From contig CAITOF010000068.1 in the NCBI GenBank assembly GCA_903893945.1, positions 43,388-107,387 of the forward strand: a stretch of DNA of 64,000 nucleotides. The letters are read 5' to 3'. This DNA is from an uncultured Oxalobacteraceae bacterium (lineage in GTDB: Bacteria > Pseudomonadota > Gammaproteobacteria > Burkholderiales > Burkholderiaceae_D). Shown piece after piece: positions 42,766 through 51,569 of this stretch. Made by a program: the position numbers and the translations under genes. The number at the start of each line of letters is the position of its first letter. Position 1 is the stretch's first letter. The notes beneath the pieces were generated by a model. It did no database searches. It saw only the letters and a program-made list of their open reading frames with translations, and was not told the DNA's origin.

Positions 42766-43557
42766 TTATCCCTGTGCCATTGTCACCAGGCGCTGCAGCA
42801 TCTGGTTCGAGGTGGTAATCGCCTGGCTGTTCATTTCATACGAGCGTTGCGTCTCGATCATGTTAACCAGTTCTGTGGCCACATTGACGTTGGAGCCTTC
42901 CACATAGTTCTGCATCAGCGTACCTGAACCATTCAGGCCTGGTACGGTCGTATTGGCACTGCCCGACGATCCGGTTTCCAGATACAGATTTTCGCCGATC
43001 GAATCCAGGCCGGCGGGATTGACAAAGGTGGCCAATTGCAGCGCGCCGATCTGGACCGGCAATTGCGACGTATTCTGCGTAATCGTCACCACACCGTCAC
43101 TACCGATGGTCAATGAGGTCGCATTGGCTGGAATTGTCAGGGCGGGTTGCACCGGATACCCGCTGGCCGTGACCAGTTGTCCCTGGTTATCCAGCTGAAA
43201 GGAGCCGTCGCGGGTATAAGCGGTCGACCCGTCGGGCATCAAGACCTGGAAAAAGCCATTCCCGTTAATGGCCACGTCTTTTGCATTGCCCGTCTGTTGA
43301 GGGTTACCCTGGGTGAAAATGCGTTCGGTTGATATTGGACGCACGCCCAGGCCGATTTGCAGACCACTCGGTATCTGGGTCTGCTGTGTGCTCTGCGCGC
43401 CCGGTTGACGTATGGTTTGATACAACAGGTCTTCAAATATGGTGCGAGTCGATTTGAAGGCCGTCGTGCTGATGTTGGCCAGATTATTGGCAATCACATC
43501 CATCGACGTCTGTTGCGCGTCCATGCCCGTTTTTGCAGTCCACAATGATCGTTCCAT
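42766..43557 (-). CDS. flgG: Flagellar distal rod protein FlgG
   Basis: A 263-residue axial protein. It has the N-terminal [41 protein letters not shown] motif region with the ANNLAN pattern, and the C-terminal [26 protein letters not shown] helix. Length near 260 and the 'FEDLLYQ' insert separate FlgG from FlgF. It builds the distal rod. Fifth-to-seventh genes of the operon are in the usual E, F, G order. Confidence 0.96.
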   Translation of the reverse strand: MERSLWTAKTGMDAQQTSMDVIANNLANISTTAFKSTRTIFEDLLYQTIRQPGAQSTQQTQIPSGLQIGLGVRPISTERIFTQGNPQQTGNAKDVAINGNGFFQVLMPDGSTAYTRDGSFQLDNQGQLVTASGYPVQPALTIPANATSLTIGSDGVVTITQNTSQLPVQIGALQLATFVNPAGLDSIGENLYLETGSSGSANTTVPGLNGSGTLMQNYVEGSNVNVATELVNMIETQRSYEMNSQAITTSNQMLQRLVTMAQG

Positions 43558-43617
43558 TTTCTTCTCCCTGTTTTACAACCTGATGGTACCCTGTGCGGTT
43601 ATCCGTTGTGACCCCTG

Positions 43618-44358
43618 TCAACTCATCGTCAATACGGAACTGGCCTTGACATCGTTACTCTGGGCATCGGTCAATAATTGCATTTGCATATCAAAACTGC
43701 GTGACAGCGAAATCATCGACACCAGCGAATCGACGGCGTTGACATTACTGTTTTCAATCGAACCGGCCACCAGAGTGACGCCCGGATCTGCATCCGGCTG
43801 GCTGCCGTCTTTGGTCCGGAACAATCCATCATCACCACGTACCAGCGTATTATCCGGCGGGTTCGCAAGTTTCAATTGCCCGATCAGGGTGGTATTTGCC
43901 ACAGTATTCCCGACCGGAATCGTGGACACCGTGCCATCCCGGGAAATAGTCACTGTGACATCCGGCGGAATCGTAATATCACCCGCCTGACCCACCAGAT
44001 TCAGACCGCGCTGCGTCTGAAGCACACCATTTGCATCGGTTTTTAAACTTCCACTCCGCGTATAGGCCTCTTTCCCATTTGCGTCCTGCACCACCAGCCA
44101 GCCTTTGCCCTGGACGGCCACATCCAGTGCACGCCCTGTCTCGTGCGTGACTCCGGACGACAAATCACTGCCTATGGTCGAATTCACGACAAATGTCTGC
44201 ACCGGCAAGTCGGTACTGACCACGGGGACAGCACGAAAATCATCCAACTGGGCCTTGAACCCGTCCGTGCTGACGTTAGCCAGATTATGTGTCACCGTAT
44301 TCAGCTGTGACATCGTGTGCTTGGCACTCGTCATTGCGGTGTAAATTAATTTATCCAT
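43618..44358 (-). CDS. flgF: Flagellar proximal rod protein FlgF
   Basis: A 246-residue axial protein with N-terminal LNTVTHNLANVSTDGFKAQLDDFRA and C-terminal SNVNAVDSLVSMISLSRSFDMQMQLL, the terminal helices that coil in the rod. It starts MDKLIYTAMTSAKHTMSQ as FlgF usually does. Cotranscribed with flgE and flgG. Confidence 0.95.
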   Translation of the reverse strand: MDKLIYTAMTSAKHTMSQLNTVTHNLANVSTDGFKAQLDDFRAVPVVSTDLPVQTFVVNSTIGSDLSSGVTHETGRALDVAVQGKGWLVVQDANGKEAYTRSGSLKTDANGVLQTQRGLNLVGQAGDITIPPDVTVTISRDGTVSTIPVGNTVANTTLIGQLKLANPPDNTLVRGDDGLFRTKDGSQPDADPGVTLVAGSIENSNVNAVDSLVSMISLSRSFDMQMQLLTDAQSNDVKASSVLTMS

Positions 44359-44385
44359 AGCGATGGGTTAAATAATTTTCAGTAA

Positions 44386-45615
44386 TTATCGTAAGGTCGT
44401 CAGGATTTGCGTGATCTGGTCTTCGGTTTTGATCGTTTGCGCGTTGGCCTGATAGTTCTGTTGCGCCGTAATCATGTTGACCAGTTCACTGGTCAAATCG
44501 GTGGTCGAGTTTTCCACTGCATCCGATTGCAGCACACCCAGGCTTCCAGAGCCCGGCGTACCCAGCAGCGCAGCGCCCGATGCGGACGTGGCATACCAGG
44601 AATTATTACCCGCCGCAGCCAGTCCACCCGGATTAACAAAATTATTCAGCACGATCTGGCCCAGGGTTTGTGTTTGTCCATTTGAATAGGTACCGGTAAT
44701 AATGCCGTTCGCCCCGGCACTGAACTGCGTTAATTCGCCTGACGAAAAGCCGTTTTGTACCTGGGAGTTAACCCCTGAGGATGTACCGTACTGTGTTGTT
44801 CCGGTCAGCGCCATGCTTATTGCCAGATTGGCTGCGCCATTGGTTAATGGTATGGCCAGTGGAATCGTCGTCGGCGTGGTGGTCAACGCACCGGCACTGT
44901 TAAAGGTCAGCGAACCGACAGTTGCCGGTAAGACGGAAACACTTGTACCGTCCAGCGTTGCGTACACATTCCATTTATCGTTAGCGCCGACCAGTCCCTG
45001 GTTGGTGTAATAAGTTTGCAAAGAATGGCTATTACCCAGACTGTCATACACCGTGACAGAGGTCGAATAGGCAAACGTATTCGGATTGGTTGGATCGAAG
45101 GGAACGGCCAGCACAGGAGAGCTGGAATCCAGATTTAGAACCGATCCGACTGTGGTTGTCACTTTGGGTGGAATATTGGCGGCATTAATCACCAGATTCG
45201 TCGTCACCCCTGTATTTAAAACGCCATTGGCGCTGGCATTGTAACCCTGCAGGTTGGCGCCTGAAGCGTTTACAATTTCACCTTGCGCGTTCAGTTGAAA
45301 CTGGCCATTCCGCGAATAGGAAATGGTGCCGTTGTTACTCAGCTGATAAAACCCGTTGCCGTTAATGGCAATATCCAGCGGATTACTGTCAGTTGATATT
45401 GTGCCCTGCGAAAACTGTTGCGAAATATCGGACGCTGACACCCCGATACCGACAGGCGCTGCACCGCCGCCGCCCAGTGAATTGGCATAGACATCGGCAA
45501 ACTGAACGTCAGACGCTTTAAAACCAACCGTGCTGGAATTCGAGATATTGTTACCAATAACATCGAGTTGCGTCGACGAAGCACTTAACCCGCTGAGTCC
45601 TGCATCAAAAGACAT
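44386..45615 (-). CDS. flgE: Flagellar hook protein FlgE
   Basis: A 409-residue hook subunit. The N-terminus MSFDAGLSGLSASSTQLDVIGNNISNSSTVGFKAS and the C-terminal helix SELVNMITAQQNYQANAQTIKTEDQI are typical, around a Ser/Thr/Gly-rich exposed middle. Length is close to the E. coli protein. It polymerises under the FlgD cap encoded just upstream. Confidence 0.96.
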   Translation of the reverse strand: MSFDAGLSGLSASSTQLDVIGNNISNSSTVGFKASDVQFADVYANSLGGGGAAPVGIGVSASDISQQFSQGTISTDSNPLDIAINGNGFYQLSNNGTISYSRNGQFQLNAQGEIVNASGANLQGYNASANGVLNTGVTTNLVINAANIPPKVTTTVGSVLNLDSSSPVLAVPFDPTNPNTFAYSTSVTVYDSLGNSHSLQTYYTNQGLVGANDKWNVYATLDGTSVSVLPATVGSLTFNSAGALTTTPTTIPLAIPLTNGAANLAISMALTGTTQYGTSSGVNSQVQNGFSSGELTQFSAGANGIITGTYSNGQTQTLGQIVLNNFVNPGGLAAAGNNSWYATSASGAALLGTPGSGSLGVLQSDAVENSTTDLTSELVNMITAQQNYQANAQTIKTEDQITQILTTLR

Positions 45616-45680
45616 GATTTTTCCCCTATCCTGTTAAATTACCCTGGTAGCTGCGTAATGGCTGCTTTGTATTGTTTACA

Positions 45681-46391
45681 TTAAATTATCTGCAAAACAC
45701 TGGAAAAACTGGTGGGGCCCAGGTTTGGAATATTCAACGTTGTACCCGATGTGCCACCCGTCGACACCGACTGCACCAGCCCAACCGACAAAGGCGTTGC
45801 TGTCACCGAAGCATTTCCATTTACTGCGGTAATGCTGAAGGTGTATTGCCCGTCCGGTGCGGTCGTGCCGGCTGATGTCATGCCGTTCCATGGAATTGCT
45901 GACACCCCGCTGGGCAGGCTGCCGATATTCATCGTATCGACAACGGCACCCGCTGAATTTTTGATCACAGCCTGTACATTTGTCGCGGCCTGGCTTAGCT
46001 GCACGCCAAATTGTCCGGATCCCGAACTCAGGGTCACCGCGTTTCCGGGTACCACAACGCTTTGCCCGATCAGATTTGCCGCCTGCATCGACTGGGAGGC
46101 CTGTAAATTGGACATTAGCGCGCTCAGCGTCGAATTCATCTGACTGATACCCGACACCGTCGACAACTGCGCCATCTGCGAGGTAACCTGTGAATTATCC
46201 ATTGGATTCAGCGGATCCTGATTCTGCATCTGGGTTACCAGCAACGTCATGAAATTATTCTGCAATGCCGTCGCACTGGTATTGCCGGCCAGCGCGCCTG
46301 CTGCGCTCAGATTGCTTGACGACGTATTGGTACTCGGTGTTCCGTTCATTGTCGCCAACAGTGTTGGGGAAATCGTGTTTGCGGTACTCAT
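45681..46391 (-). CDS. flgD: Flagellar hook cap protein FlgD
   Basis: A 236-residue scaffolding protein for hook assembly. The N-terminal part has the conserved NNFMTLLVTQMQNQDPLNPMDNSQVTSQMAQLSTVSGI segment; the C-terminal half (about 120-225) is a FlgD Ig/tudor-like domain (WNGMTSAGTTAPDGQYTFSI). Present transiently at the hook tip. Lies between flgC and flgE. Confidence 0.95.
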   Translation of the reverse strand: MSTANTISPTLLATMNGTPSTNTSSSNLSAAGALAGNTSATALQNNFMTLLVTQMQNQDPLNPMDNSQVTSQMAQLSTVSGISQMNSTLSALMSNLQASQSMQAANLIGQSVVVPGNAVTLSSGSGQFGVQLSQAATNVQAVIKNSAGAVVDTMNIGSLPSGVSAIPWNGMTSAGTTAPDGQYTFSITAVNGNASVTATPLSVGLVQSVSTGGTSGTTLNIPNLGPTSFSSVLQII

Positions 46392-46428
46392 ATCTGCTCC
46401 TCGGGTTTTTCAGTTACGTGATTCGGCA

Positions 46429-46836
46429 TCATTGACCTATCGTCAGCGTCTTTATCAACATCGCTTTGGCGGCGTTCATCGTGTCCACATTGGTCTGGTA
46501 GGAACGTGAGGCTGAAATCATGTTCACCATTTCATCAACGACATTAACATTCGGCATGGCAACGTATCCGTTGGCATCTGCAAGCGGGTGCTGCGGCTTG
46601 TACACCAGCTGGGGCGGACTCGGATCATCCACGACCTGCTGCACCTGCACGCCGGTTGAACTTCCATCCGTACCGACCGGGACTGCGCTGAAGACAACCT
46701 GTTTGGCGCGATATGGCTGACCGTTCGAACTGGTCACGCTATCCGCGTTGGCCAAATTACTTGCCACCACATTCAGACGTTTTCCCTGTGCGCTCATTGC
46801 TGAACCTGCTACATCAAAGACATCAAAAAGTGACAT
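46429..46836 (-). CDS. flgC: Flagellar basal-body rod protein FlgC
   Basis: A 135-residue proximal rod protein. Signatures are [32 protein letters not shown] at the start and [29 protein letters not shown] at the end. Normal length. Second gene of the flgB operon. Confidence 0.96.
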   Translation of the reverse strand: MSLFDVFDVAGSAMSAQGKRLNVVASNLANADSVTSSNGQPYRAKQVVFSAVPVGTDGSSTGVQVQQVVDDPSPPQLVYKPQHPLADANGYVAMPNVNVVDEMVNMISASRSYQTNVDTMNAAKAMLIKTLTIGQ

Positions 46837-46863
46837 GACTCGCTCCTGTTGCTGTTCTTAAAC

Positions 46864-47277
46864 TTAACCCTGTATAACCGCCAGCATGTTATGAATCTGC
46901 GCCGATATCAGAGTAACCGTTGCTTCATAATTCATGCCATTATCGGTGAGCTGAATACGCTCTTTGTCGATATCCACATCATTGCCATCGATGCTGCCCT
47001 GCTGGTCGTTTCTGTACTGGATCGCCCCACTGATGGGACTGGACCCTCCGCCAGTCAGATGTGCGCCGGCGGTGGTCGTCAGCGGCAGCTTTCCATTCAC
47101 AGCCTGCCTGGATTCGGCAACCTGTTTCAGTGCGGCGGAAAAATTGATGTCACGCGCCTTGTAATTTGGTGTATCTGCATTGGCAATATTGGATGCAAGA
47201 ATTTCCTGGCGTGCTTCCCGCACGCGCAAGGCCGACTCCTGGGTATTCAATAATTCGTTAAGTCCGCTTGGCACCAT
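46864..47277 (-). CDS. flgB: Flagellar basal-body rod protein FlgB
   Basis: A 137-residue proximal rod protein with the N-terminal LREARQEILASNIANADTPNYKARDINF-type motif (here RVREARQEILASNIANADTP) and a helical C-terminus. First gene of flgBCDEFGHIJ. The 192-base gap to divergent flgA must contain the class 2 promoters for both; an AAATAGCG resembling an FlhDC half-site lies at 47384-47391. Confidence 0.95.
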   Translation of the reverse strand: MVPSGLNELLNTQESALRVREARQEILASNIANADTPNYKARDINFSAALKQVAESRQAVNGKLPLTTTAGAHLTGGGSSPISGAIQYRNDQQGSIDGNDVDIDKERIQLTDNGMNYEATVTLISAQIHNMLAVIQG

Positions 47278-47469
47278 GCACCTCTTCCAGTAAGCGTCAT
47301 CGCCGACACAGGCAATGATGACGGATTTTTCTAATGGTTATTCTATGCCTGTGCAGAAGACCTGAATGAAAAATCAAACCATAAAATAGCGCTCTATTCT
47401 CTGTTTAAATAATCTGGTGCGGCGATAAAATCTGACTCTGATAAGGCGGTCTGCCTTAGGGAGTATGCA

Positions 47470-48207
47470 ATGATCAAGTTACCAATACTGTCATTATCAC
47501 AACACCATTACGGCCTGTTACGGCTGGTCGCGCTGTTTTTCCTAGTTGCGCAGTTTCATGGTGCGGCAAACGCCACAGAAAATAAACAGGATTTACAAGA
47601 GTTACGTGAAGCCGTTAAACAATTCCTGGTAAAAGAATCCACCGGTATTCCCGGTACCGTGAGCGTTGAGGTCGGTTCGGTTGATTCACGCCTGAAACTG
47701 GCCAAATGTGAATCGCTTGACACAGTCCTGTCAGGTGGTAACCGCCTCTGGGGCCGGACGACGGTCGGAGTGCGCTGTAACGCGCCGGAGCACTGGTCCA
47801 TTTTTGTGCCCGCGACGGTCAAAGTCACCGGAAGTTATTTCGTCAGTGCCAAACCGATAACGCAGGGCCAACTCATTACAGAAAACGATATAGCGCCGAT
47901 GCAGGGTGATTTGACCAGTATGTCCAACAGTATTGTTACCGACTCTTCACAGGCTGTCGGGCATATTTCATCGTTATCGCTGGGGGCAGGGATTGCGCTG
48001 CGCCAGGACAGTCTGCATTTGCAGCAGGCTGTCATTCAGGGCCAGACCATCCGCCTGATCTCGAACGGCGACGGTTTCAAGGTTTCCACGGAAGCAGTTG
48101 CATTAAACAGCGCCAATGCCGGACAGTTGGTAAAAGTGAAAATAAACTCAGGACAGGTAATCTCAGGCACGGCCAAAACAGGGGGAGTTGTCGAAGTATC
48201 TAATTAA
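47470..48207 (+). CDS. flgA: P-ring assembly chaperone FlgA
   Basis: A 245-residue periplasmic protein with a signal peptide (about 1-36, cut near ANATE). The C-terminal SAF/ChapFlgA domain (about 115-243; VSAKPITQGQLITENDIAPMQGDLT; GQVISGTAKTGGVVEV) is typical. It escorts FlgI in the periplasm. GGGAG eight bases upstream is a good ribosome-binding site. Divergent from flgB and separated from flgM by 128 bases that contain a sigma-28 promoter. Confidence 0.94.
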   Translation: MIKLPILSLSQHHYGLLRLVALFFLVAQFHGAANATENKQDLQELREAVKQFLVKESTGIPGTVSVEVGSVDSRLKLAKCESLDTVLSGGNRLWGRTTVGVRCNAPEHWSIFVPATVKVTGSYFVSAKPITQGQLITENDIAPMQGDLTSMSNSIVTDSSQAVGHISSLSLGAGIALRQDSLHLQQAVIQGQTIRLISNGDGFKVSTEAVALNSANAGQLVKVKINSGQVISGTAKTGGVVEVSN

Positions 48208-48262
48208 AATGACAATTAATTAGCGTATTTAGCACATTAAAGCCGAAAATCAATCAGTGAAT

Positions 48263-48289
48263 TAAAGTTTTTTCGGAATGCGTCGATAA
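48263..48289 (+). promoter_or_regulatory. Sigma-28 (FliA) promoter of flgMN
   Basis: TAAAGTTT (48263-48270)-N11-GTCGATAA (48282-48289) differs from the FliA consensus TAAAGTTT-N11-GCCGATAA at one base, with exact spacing. A second, perfect GCCGATAA lies at 48303-48310, without a fitting -35. Confidence 0.88.
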
Positions 48290-48335
48290 GAAGCCATAAG
48301 ATGCCGATAAATCCCACAAACCGAAGGTGAATGCC

Positions 48336-48713
48336 ATGACAGATCCTATTAACAATGTGACTACAGGTTCAGTGCAACCTACGGGCACACCTTTGTCTAA
48401 GCCCGGTTCAGGAACGCCCGCCACGGATGTCAATGCAACCACGACAGGCACGACCGGCACAACAGAAAGCGCAGGAGCGAATGCAGCGGCGGCAACGACA
48501 TCGTCGAGCAGCAGCGTCACCACATTATCCGCGTTTTCCCAGTTGCAGGCGGCACAGGCGGCGTCTTCAACGGATGCCGTGTTCTCTACCAGCAAAGTGA
48601 ATGAAATTAAACAGGCAATTGCGGAAGGTCGTTTTCAGGTCAATTCTGAAAAAGTGGCCGACGGATTGCTCCAGGGCGTCGTGACTTTATTGGGCACACG
48701 TCAACGAGGCTGA
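48336..48713 (+). CDS. flgM: Anti-sigma-28 factor FlgM
   Basis: A protein of about 125 residues. The N-terminal two thirds are Thr/Ser/Ala/Gly-rich and probably unfolded, needed for export through the flagellar channel. The C-terminal part (TSKVNEIKQAIAEGRFQVNSEKVADGLLQGVVTLL) is the FlgM FliA-binding signature. It holds FliA inactive until the hook is complete, then is exported. A FliA promoter sits upstream, giving negative feedback. The ATG at 48336 is used; the in-frame GTG at 48327 is less likely. Confidence 0.94.
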   Translation: MTDPINNVTTGSVQPTGTPLSKPGSGTPATDVNATTTGTTGTTESAGANAAAATTSSSSSVTTLSAFSQLQAAQAASSTDAVFSTSKVNEIKQAIAEGRFQVNSEKVADGLLQGVVTLLGTRQRG

Positions 48714-48778
48714 TGCAACGGCGCGCCGATCTGACTGTGCTCGACTGGTTTCACGCCTGATTTTGATACGGACAAAAA

Positions 48779-49252
48779 ATGAATACCTTACTGATCTGCA
48801 TTCAGAATGAATCCGATACAATGGCAAAGCTGGTGGATGTATTAAAACAGGAGCAGACCGCCCTGACACAGGCACCATCACTGACATTGATGGATGACAT
48901 CAATGAAATCACCGGCAGAAAAAACCAGTTAATTGCGACTATTTCACAGTTAAGTTATTTACGGAAAAAAGAACTGGGACGACTGGGCTTCAAACAGGCC
49001 GATTCCACCATGCCGGAGTGGCTTCAGGATCAGGCCCAGATCGACGCCTGGGCCCACCTGGTTAAACACACCAGAAAAGCCAACGAACTGAATCGCGTCA
49101 ACGGACTGCTGATCAACAAACACCTGATCCGCAATCAAAGTATCCTGCGGGTCCTGTATCAACGACACAACAGCAGTCCTGCACCCGCGCTTTATGGCGC
49201 CGACGGCCAGTCCACCACGCGTCATCACGCCATGCGCGGATTTGTGGCCTGA
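48779..49252 (+). CDS. flgN: Flagellar export chaperone FlgN
   Basis: A 157-residue helical protein (DTMAKLVDVLKQEQTALTQAPSLTLMDDINEITGRKNQLIATISQL) that fits the FlgN family. FlgN chaperones FlgK and FlgL to the export gate. It lies 65 bases after flgM, likely in the same sigma-28 transcript, so chaperone and its flgKL cargo share the same timing. Converges on motD. Confidence 0.9.
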   Translation: MNTLLICIQNESDTMAKLVDVLKQEQTALTQAPSLTLMDDINEITGRKNQLIATISQLSYLRKKELGRLGFKQADSTMPEWLQDQAQIDAWAHLVKHTRKANELNRVNGLLINKHLIRNQSILRVLYQRHNSSPAPALYGADGQSTTRHHAMRGFVA

Positions 49253-49269
49253 TTAAAACCGGCCGGATT

Positions 49270-50124
49270 TCAGGGCGACTGATTGCTTTCTGCGGTGACC
49301 GGGGTGATGGGTACTTCGGTCTGTTTATCTGGCAGCAGGGATAAAATCGTGATGTTGACACGACGGTTTCTGGCCCGTCCCTCTGCTGTATCATTGGATC
49401 CGACCGGCGTTTTAGCGCCCTGCCCGATCGCGGTCAGTCGACTTTCTGCAATCCCATTGTCCATGAACAGGCGCACGACACTGCCAGCGCGTACCGCTGA
49501 AAGTTCCCAGTTCGACGGGAAAACGGTATTTTTGATCGGCAGATTATCGGTATAGCCCTCCACCTGAATATCGTGCGTATCACTGGCCAGCACCGAGGCA
49601 ATGGCCTCCAGGGCCTGGCTTGATTGCGGCGCCAATTTCGCCTCACCCAGGGCAAACAGGACACTGGCGTTGATATCGATTGAAATGCCGCGACTGTTCT
49701 GCGTGACACGCACCTTGCCCTCACGTATCAGCGGTGCCAGTGCGCTCAGAATCCCATGTGCAAGGCCGGTCATTTTGTCGCGTTCCTGACGTAACGGTTC
49801 TTCAGGCGCCGTGCTGGACGTGGCAGGCTTCCGTTTTATCGGACTTAATCCGGGCCCCGGCCCACTGCCGATTCCGATCCCGGGACCTCCGCCGGGACCG
49901 GCACCCATATTCGGGTTGGTCGTATCCGGCACATCGCTGTAGGTCTTGAACTTTCCGAATGCGACCAGAATCGAATTTGACATGATGCGGTATTTGCCTT
50001 CATTCAGCGAAGAAAGTGAATACATCACGACAAAGAAGGCAAACAGCAGCGTAATGAAATCAGCGTAAGAAACCAGCCACCGCTCATGATTGATCGGGTC
50101 TTCGATCGGCTTGCGCTTACTCAT
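49270..50124 (-). CDS. motD: Flagellar stator protein MotD (MotB family)
   Basis: A 284-residue stator subunit. It has one N-terminal membrane helix with the proton-binding Asp22 (VSYADFITLLFAFFVVMYS), a Gly/Pro-rich linker (about 90-110, GAGPGGGPGIGIGSGPGPG), and a C-terminal OmpA-like peptidoglycan-binding domain (EGYTDNLPIKN; GQGAKTPVGSNDTAEGRARNRRVNI). It anchors the stator and carries protons. Eight-base overlap with motC. The name follows the motCD pair next to fliA in Pseudomonas; a second motAB pair elsewhere is possible. Confidence 0.9.
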   Translation of the reverse strand: MSKRKPIEDPINHERWLVSYADFITLLFAFFVVMYSLSSLNEGKYRIMSNSILVAFGKFKTYSDVPDTTNPNMGAGPGGGPGIGIGSGPGPGLSPIKRKPATSSTAPEEPLRQERDKMTGLAHGILSALAPLIREGKVRVTQNSRGISIDINASVLFALGEAKLAPQSSQALEAIASVLASDTHDIQVEGYTDNLPIKNTVFPSNWELSAVRAGSVVRLFMDNGIAESRLTAIGQGAKTPVGSNDTAEGRARNRRVNITILSLLPDKQTEVPITPVTAESNQSP

Positions 50125-50854
50125 AATTGGTCACCCGTTCTTCAATCACGCGTGAATTTTCACCCGAGGCGATGCTGAAAAAAATATCAGCCAGCATTTC
50201 CTTATTGGCGATCTCCCGCGAAATCTGTTCTTTCAATTTGTGCGCAATCGGTAAAAAAACCAGATTGGCCAGACCAACACCATAAATCGTTGCGACAAAC
50301 GCGACGGCAATACCGGCACCCAGTTTGCTGGGCTCCGAGAGGTTTTCCATGACATGAATCAGGCCCAGCACAGCGCCCAAAATACCGATCGTCGGCGAAT
50401 AGCCGCCGGCGGATTCCCAGACCCGCACGGCCTGCCGCTGAAATATCTCGAACGAGGCTATATCAACTTCCAGTATTTCCCTGATCCGCTCCGCATCGAC
50501 ACCGTCAATCACCAGACGCAGGCCTTTGGCTGTAAACGGATCTTTCGCCATGCGCAGGTAGCGCTCCAGACTGAGCACGCCTTCGCGGCGCGCCGTCATA
50601 TTCCAGGTGAGTGCGTCGCGGGTCATTTTCTGGTGGTTCAGGACTGGCGTACGAAAAATAGTGCGCAACATGCGTAGGCTGCGCACAAACGTCGGCAAGC
50701 GACTTTGAAGCAGCACGGCACCCAGAGTTCCGCAGAACACGATGAGGAATGCTGCAGGTTGCAGCAAGGAAGAAATGCGACCGCCCTCGACCACCTGACC
50801 AAACAGAAGGCCAGAGAATGCCAGGACGATGCCTGTTATGCTTGCCCAGTCCAC
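50117..50854 (-). CDS. motC: Flagellar stator protein MotC (MotA family)
   Basis: A 245-residue inner-membrane protein with four helices (two at about 5-55 and two at about 145-200). The cytoplasmic loop and the motif region AGGYSPTIGILGAVLGLIHVMENL plus GIAVAFVATIYGVGLANLVFLPIAHKLK are typical of MotA/PomA proteins. It forms the proton channel with MotD and pushes on FliG. It starts with GTG inside the last 19 bases of fliA, so translation is coupled to fliA. Confidence 0.92.
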   Translation of the reverse strand: MDWASITGIVLAFSGLLFGQVVEGGRISSLLQPAAFLIVFCGTLGAVLLQSRLPTFVRSLRMLRTIFRTPVLNHQKMTRDALTWNMTARREGVLSLERYLRMAKDPFTAKGLRLVIDGVDAERIREILEVDIASFEIFQRQAVRVWESAGGYSPTIGILGAVLGLIHVMENLSEPSKLGAGIAVAFVATIYGVGLANLVFLPIAHKLKEQISREIANKEMLADIFFSIASGENSRVIEERVTNYE

Positions 50855-51567
50855 GCTTTATCTCTTAAAAATGCCCGCAGGCGAGCGACTGCCTGCGTAT
50901 GTAATTGAGAAACCCGTGATTCAGACACACCCATCACGGCACCAACTTCTTTCAGATTCAGTTCCTGCTCATAATACAGACCCATTAACAACTTTTCACG
51001 GTCAGGCAGCGCGTCAATCGCTGCAATCAGCGTGGCTCTGAAATCACCGCGCAGCAAACTGTGCAGAGGGTCGCCAGTCAGATCCGCGCAATACCGGTCC
51101 AGAAAATGTTCCTTGGTATCCGTTTCATGAAAATCCTCGTAATACACCAGCTGGTGGCCTGTACTGTCGGTCAGGATTTCCTGATATTCAGCCAGTGGAA
51201 TTTTCAGCTGTCTGGCCACTTCAGTTTCCGTAGGCGGCCTGCCCAGACGTTGTTGCAATTGCTGAATGGCTTCCTCTATTTTGCGCATCGATTGACGCAC
51301 GCCCCGCGGCATCCAGTCACTATTGCGCAATTCGTCCAGCATGGAACCGCGTATCCTCTGGATGGCATAAGTCTCGAATTGCGCACCATGATCATCTTCG
51401 TACCGGGTAATGGCATCCAGCAGGCCGATCATGCCGGCCTGAATCAGATCATCCACTTCAACGCTGGGCGGTAACTTTGCTTTTAACTGGAATGCCAATC
51501 TCTTCACAAGCGGAGCGTGTTCACTCAGCAAGTGGTTCTTGTCGGTTTTTCCAAGGGCGTTATACAT
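50836..51567 (-). CDS. fliA: Flagellar sigma factor FliA (sigma-28)
   Basis: A 243-residue sigma-28. Region 2 is seen as VDDLIQAGMIGLLDAITRYEDDHGAQFETYAIQRIRGSMLDELR, region 3 as RRLGRPPTETEVA-type sequence, and region 4 as EVGAVMGVSESRVSQLHTQAVARLR. It directs late flagellar genes. Two bases after flhG and overlapping motC. Two FliA-type promoters (flgKL, flgMN) are found in this window. Its inhibitor FlgM is encoded on the other strand nearby. Confidence 0.96.
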   Translation of the reverse strand: MYNALGKTDKNHLLSEHAPLVKRLAFQLKAKLPPSVEVDDLIQAGMIGLLDAITRYEDDHGAQFETYAIQRIRGSMLDELRNSDWMPRGVRQSMRKIEEAIQQLQQRLGRPPTETEVARQLKIPLAEYQEILTDSTGHQLVYYEDFHETDTKEHFLDRYCADLTGDPLHSLLRGDFRATLIAAIDALPDREKLLMGLYYEQELNLKEVGAVMGVSESRVSQLHTQAVARLRAFLRDKAWTGQA

Positions 51568-51569
51568 TA

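Noticed and set aside
47384..47391. AAATAGCG resembling an FlhDC half-site between flgB and flgA
   Set aside because: Only one half-site matches and the second inverted half with 10-12-base spacing is absent. Kept as a remark in the flgB entry.
47404..47428. Sigma-28-like TAAA and GGCGATAA upstream of flgA
   Set aside because: Spacing between the parts is 11 bases instead of 15, and GGCGATAA alone is not enough for a promoter call.
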